Positions 19,248 through 20,151 of a DNA stretch of 20,151 nucleotides are shown here, one piece after another. The stretch comes from a virus. Position numbers and translations under genes: made by a program. Below the pieces are notes generated by a model. It ran no database searches. It was not told where the DNA came from and was given only the letters and a program-made list of their open reading frames with translations. The DNA is taken from positions 1 through 20,151 of the IMG/VR virus record IMGVR_UViG_3300005515_000067. The stretch is one strand, 5' to 3'. Positions within the stretch are counted from its first letter, which is position 1; every line of letters starts with the position of its first letter.

Positions 19248-20151
19248 CCGCCTGGATCGCGGGGCTTTGCATCGGCTGCCCGGTCATCAAGTCTCTAAGG
19301 GTGCCGCTGTTCAGCGCCTTGTTTGTCGCACGACCTGCGGCCATTCCGACAGCCGCTTTTACAGGCCCCGCCATCGTTGCCGCAGCAATTGCCGCCGCAG
19401 CCCGTTGCGCTCCGCCGTGAGCTCCTTCCCTCGGCTTCAGGAACTGTGCCGCGATGTCGGCTAATTCCTGCAAGTCCTTGTTGTTGATGTTCTTCAGGTT
19501 CGCCAGGCGCGCGATCGAGATGTCGCCGTCCACCCCGTTTTTCGCCAACTTTTCGAGCGCGAGCATGTTGCCGTACTGCTGCCGCGTCTTCGCGAAGGCT
19601 GCCGACGCCTCTGGTGTCATCGAGCGGTCGAGAGCACCCATCAGGTCGCGCTTGAGGTCGCTGGCGTAGTAGGCCTCGGGCGTGCTGCGACGGCCGATGC
19701 GATCCAAGACGCGCTTGATGTTGTAGGCGGCCTGACCGTCGATCTCTCCGTTCGCGTCGACCTTGTTCATGATCTCGTCGATCTGGTTCTTGATGACGCG
19801 GGCGCCATCTGACCCCAGTTCGCTGGTCGCGCGGGACTCTGCTTCCGACAGCGCGTCCAGGAAAGGCTGGTCGACGCGGACGGTGTTCGAGCGGAGCACG
19901 CGGTCAAATTCACCGCCCAGGTCGCCCTGTGCCTTGCGCAGTGCCGCCGTCACGTTCGCCGAGTGCTGACCGAACGTCGCGCTCAGTGCGCGGTTCAGCT
20001 GGTTCTGCATAGCCTGCTCGGTCGCGGCGCGCCCGCTGAACGGGACGTAATTCAAGCCTGCGGCCACGGCATTCAATGGCTTGCTGTCGGCGATACGGTC
20101 GGCCGGAATGTCGATGCCGAGTTGCTTCGCGCGATCAGCCAGCGCGACGAC
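19186..20151 (-). CDS. Partial virion protein, likely DNA ejection protein (C-terminal part)
   Basis: At least 321 residues, open to the right edge, so the N-terminus is outside the window. Recognisable pieces are RAKQLGIDIPADRIADSKPL, LNYVPFSGRAATEQAM and NRALSATFGQ, then long helical segments and an alanine-rich region near the end (RAAAAIAAATMAGPVKAAVG). This pattern is familiar from large internal virion proteins of podoviruses encoded upstream of gp10-like genes, thought to be injected with the DNA. The amphipathic Ala-rich region would suit membrane interaction. The name is inferred from context. Confidence 0.65.
   Translation of the reverse strand, partial: VVALADRAKQLGIDIPADRIADSKPLNAVAAGLNYVPFSGRAATEQAMQNQLNRALSATFGQHSANVTAALRKAQGDLGGEFDRVLRSNTVRVDQPFLDALSEAESRATSELGSDGARVIKNQIDEIMNKVDANGEIDGQAAYNIKRVLDRIGRRSTPEAYYASDLKRDLMGALDRSMTPEASAAFAKTRQQYGNMLALEKLAKNGVDGDISIARLANLKNINNKDLQELADIAAQFLKPREGAHGGAQRAAAAIAAATMAGPVKAAVGMAAGRATNKALNSGTLRDLMTGQPMQSPAIQAATSPNLLQYLYRTAPVVGSD

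Noticed and set aside
1-20151. CRISPR array or IS element
   Set aside because: No regularly spaced direct repeats, transposase gene or terminal inverted repeats were found; the only clustered repeats are the attP arm sites.

Overview
The window is part of a temperate, tailed bacteriophage, probably a short-tailed (podovirus-like) phage of a high-GC betaproteobacterium. Dense, overlapping genes, a RecT/lambda-type exonuclease pair, a tyrosine integrase with an attachment site in a tRNA-His fragment, a lysis cassette and a P22 gp10-like tail protein support the phage call. The host guess (Burkholderiales, perhaps Oxalobacteraceae) rests only on GC content and general gene style, so it is weak.

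Layout. Positions 1-187 hold a rho-independent terminator and a strong sigma70-type promoter framed by an inverted repeat that looks like a repressor operator. From 188 to 11449 runs a rightward early operon, mostly with 1-8 bp gene overlaps (ATGA or GTGA junctions) or gaps of 1-40 bp: eight small phage proteins, an HNH-like zinc protein, recT, a YqaJ/lambda-type exonuclease carrying an extra C-terminal module, several unknown conserved phage proteins, a three-cysteine Gp37/Gp68 (DUF5131) protein, an ASCH-like protein, a DUF4224 protein and the integrase. One small gene (8389-8628) is set backwards into this operon with its own ribosome binding site.

Positions 11450-11734 are a well-preserved attP. 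A 48-bp tRNA-His 3' fragment forms the core, good IHF sites lie on both sides, and four exact copies of ATCTTCCAAA form the arms. Because both arms are present, the sequence looks like an unintegrated or circularised phage genome (or the middle junction of tandem prophages), not a chromosomal prophage end. Just beyond lies a perfect LexA (SOS) box between two small divergent genes.

From about 12235 to the right edge almost everything reads leftward, towards attP: a partial ejection-type protein at the edge, P22 gp10-like protein, two small virion/tail proteins, a 758-aa tailspike with a C-terminal chaperone-like domain, an XhlA-like membrane protein, a GH24 lysozyme, a three-TM-type holin and a tiny downstream ORF. 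Early and late transcription therefore converge at attP, where a leftward terminator sits.

The most unusual feature is at 18320-19090. A free-standing HNH homing endonuclease gene on the opposite strand abuts the gp10 start codon so exactly that the two ATGs share a CATG. The A+T-rich, foreign-looking codon use continues through the first ~36 codons of gp10, which suggests co-conversion during homing. No repressor, terminase, portal, capsid or replication initiator gene lies in this window.
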